A stretch of DNA of 15,574 bases from assembly GCA_947628025.1 (NCBI GenBank), contig CANQYH010000038.1:1-15574 (forward strand), given 5' to 3'. Source of the stretch: an uncultured Lachnospiraceae bacterium. Its GTDB lineage: Bacteria > Bacillota > Clostridia > Lachnospirales > Lachnospiraceae. Each line of letters opens with the position of its first letter. Position 1 is the stretch's first letter. Under the pieces are notes generated by a model that worked only from the letters and a program-made list of their open reading frames with translations, ran no database searches and had not been told where the DNA came from. A program made the position numbers and the translations under genes. Of the stretch, positions 14,453 through 15,574 are shown piece after piece.

Positions 14453-15319
14453 ATGAAAAACTGGGTGGAGATTGTCGTAGGAGTATATTTGCTGGCAATG
14501 GTACTGTACGGCCATCATCGCGGGCTGATAAAGCTGATCGTTTCGATGACTGCAATGGTGATCACGCTGATCGCAGTCCACGTTTCCATGCCGTATGTAA
14601 CGTCCTTTGTTAAAGAAAAAACGCCTGTGAAAGAATGGATCGTGGACGCGATCAACGACGGGATCGGCCAGGGGATCAAGGACCGTGTCGATGAGGCCGT
14701 CCGCGACGCAAAAGAAAACATCGGCTCAGGTATCAGCGACAAGCTGCGTGGCCTCGGCATTGAGCCGGAGAATCTGCCGGATGTGGATCTCGGCAAGCTG
14801 GGGCTGGACGAAGCCGGCGGGGGACTGCTGCAGGGCCTGGGGATCATCGATACGCCCGCGCAGCAGCGGCAAGTGATCGAAGAGCTGCCGCTGCCGGACG
14901 AGATCAAGGACCTGCTGATCGAGAATAATAATAACGAGGTTTACAGCCTGCTGGGAGTAGACGCTTTTACGGAATATTTGAGCAATTACCTGGCCGGGCT
15001 GATCATCCATATCGTCTGTTATGTGGTGCTTTTTATCATTATATTTATTGCGCTGCATATTGTGGCTGCCGCGCTGGATCTGGTGGCGAAGCTGCCGGTC
15101 CTTTCGGACGTCAATAAACTGGGCGGAGCGCTGTTGGGCGGCGTCCAGGGATTGATCTTTTTGTGGATTGCGGCGCTGCTGCTCACGGCCTGTTCCGGTA
15201 TGCACTGGGCAGCTTCGATTCTGGAGCAGGTGCAGGCCAGCGTCTGGCTGTCGTTTTTGTACCGCTACAATCTCGTTTCCAGGATCGTGCTGGGGATCCT
15301 GAAAGGGCTCATTGCGTAG
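14453..15319 (+). CDS. CvpA-family-like membrane protein with a large inserted domain
   Basis: CvpA-like proteins are inner-membrane proteins of poorly defined role, named from colicin V production. The 288-residue product begins with a membrane span (about 5-20), the family-typical basic turn YGHHRGLIKLI and a second span (about 28-48). A mainly soluble segment (about 50-180) follows, with amphipathic stretches (GIGQGIKDRVDEAVRDAKE) and an acidic region. Two more spans follow: LAGLIIHIVCYVVLFIIIF (about 182-213) and GGALLGGVQGLIFLWIAALLL (about 224-247), with the typical DVNKLGGALLGGVQGL between them. Family members are usually about 160-200 residues, so the middle segment is an expansion. 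GAGGAGAT, overlapping the end of the HAD gene, is its ribosome binding site. It is the last gene before the rRNA promoters. Confidence 0.82.
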   Translation: MKNWVEIVVGVYLLAMVLYGHHRGLIKLIVSMTAMVITLIAVHVSMPYVTSFVKEKTPVKEWIVDAINDGIGQGIKDRVDEAVRDAKENIGSGISDKLRGLGIEPENLPDVDLGKLGLDEAGGGLLQGLGIIDTPAQQRQVIEELPLPDEIKDLLIENNNNEVYSLLGVDAFTEYLSNYLAGLIIHIVCYVVLFIIIFIALHIVAAALDLVAKLPVLSDVNKLGGALLGGVQGLIFLWIAALLLTACSGMHWAASILEQVQASVWLSFLYRYNLVSRIVLGILKGLIA

Positions 15320-15320
15320 C

Positions 15321-15353
15321 GGGGATCGTTAAAAATAAAAATTAAAAATCCCC
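15321..15353. repeat. Dyad flanking the AT-rich element of promoter P1
   Basis: GGGGAT (15321-15326) and ATCCCC (15348-15353) are perfect arms around a 21-base, nearly pure A/T stretch. No T-run follows on the plus strand, so it is not an ordinary terminator for the gene upstream. The A/T stretch is placed like an UP element for the promoter that starts one base later. Confidence 0.55.
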
Positions 15354-15382
15354 TTGACATTCCTGGAAAGTAATGGTATAGT
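15354..15382 (+). promoter_or_regulatory. Promoter P1 of a probable rRNA operon
   Basis: Perfect TTGACA (15354-15359), a 17-bp spacer ending TGG and TATAGT (15377-15382), with an A/T-rich stretch directly upstream. The start would be near 15389, at the left arm of a hairpin (15388-15432). Confidence 0.82.
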
Positions 15383-15387
15383 AAAGA

Positions 15388-15432
15388 CCCACCGCGAAAG
15401 GGGCGTGAAAATAGCTTTTCGGAAGCGGTGGG
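15388..15432 (+). promoter_or_regulatory. Leader hairpin at the P1 transcript 5' end
   Basis: CCCACCGC (15388-15395) pairs with GCGGTGGG (15425-15432); inside, GAAAA (15407-15411) pairs with TTTTC (15416-15420). It is followed by A-rich rather than T-rich sequence, so it is not an intrinsic terminator. It may cap the 5' end of the P1 transcript or act in processing. Confidence 0.55.
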
Positions 15433-15465
15433 GACGATGAAAATCGAAAAAAATTAAAAAAGTTG

Positions 15466-15494
15466 TTGACAAAGCGATAACAGCATGGTATGAT
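15466..15494 (+). promoter_or_regulatory. Promoter P2 of a probable rRNA operon
   Basis: Perfect TTGACA (15466-15471), a 17-bp spacer ending TGG and TATGAT (15489-15494), with an A-rich UP-like stretch at 15440-15464. The start would be near G15501. Tandem strong promoters about 112 bp apart, each with an A/T-rich upstream element, are the usual rrn arrangement. Confidence 0.82.
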
Positions 15495-15500
15495 AAGGAA

Positions 15501-15574
15501 GTTGTCGCGGTAAGCAACGACGCAGCACCTTGACAATCAAAGACAGAACAGTATGCAAGACCCTGAAGATTCCA
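15501..15574 (+). other. Probable pre-16S rRNA leader (16S gene lies beyond the window)
   Basis: No coding frame is plausible here. The segment CACCTTGACAATCAAAGACAGAACAG resembles leader sequence seen before 16S genes in Lachnospiraceae, and the double rrn-type promoters support this. The 16S start motif itself is not in the window, so this is an inference. Confidence 0.6.

Noticed and set aside
15530..15557. A third tandem promoter (TTGACA, 16-bp spacer, TATGCA)
   Set aside because: The -10 is poor and the sequence fits the conserved CCTTGACAA leader motif better than a promoter.

Overview
The window looks like chromosomal DNA of a moderately GC-rich clostridium, most likely a member of the Lachnospiraceae. 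Three things point there: strong AGGAGG-type ribosome binding sites with sigma-A promoters of 17-bp spacing, a large (about 264 nt) Gram-positive-type SRP RNA with an Alu domain, and proteins that read like Lachnospiraceae orthologues. I saw no phage, transposon, CRISPR array or plasmid gene. This is a core-genome region with two poorly characterised proteins in it.

Layout. (1) 1-533, minus: the N-terminal part of nagB (glucosamine-6-phosphate deaminase), cut by the window edge. It is divergent from (2) 644-2992, plus: a 782-residue protein of unknown function with conserved-looking ends joined by a long repetitive Pro/Ala/Ser/Gln-rich linker. It ends in a hairpin terminator. (3) 3334-6144, plus: trkA-trkH, a potassium-uptake pair with its own strong promoter, ending convergently against (4) tadA (6301-6852, minus), the tRNA adenosine deaminase. 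(5) 6853-7349: a divergent regulatory region with a tadA promoter, an unexplained 72-bp inverted-repeat structure and a consensus promoter pointing to (6) the SRP RNA gene at about 7350-7613. (7) 7778-15319, plus: a probable seven-gene run of pfkA, dnaX, ybaB/ebfC, recR, a TPR protein with a degenerate AAA-like C-terminus, a Cof-type HAD phosphatase and a CvpA-like membrane protein. (8) 15354-15574: two tandem consensus promoters and a leader that very probably drive an rRNA operon whose 16S gene starts just past the window.

How the parts relate. tadA, SRP RNA, dnaX, ybaB, recR and then an rRNA operon is the same neighbourhood known near the origin in Bacillus subtilis (yaaJ-scr-dnaX-yaaK-recR-yaaL-bofA-rrnA). 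Here tadA is inverted, pfkA lies between the SRP RNA and dnaX, and different genes fill the recR-rrn interval. DnaX (clamp-loader subunit), YbaB and RecR form a replication/recombination module. TrkA and TrkH form one potassium uptake system.

The observations most worth following are: paired base changes in the Ffh-binding hairpin of the SRP RNA; the apparent ATPase-dead AAA-like domain on the TPR protein; the repeat-expanded unknown protein beside nagB; unusual active-site residues in the phosphofructokinase; the structured stretch ahead of the SRP RNA; and the lack of a visible terminator between the cvpA-like gene and the rRNA promoters.
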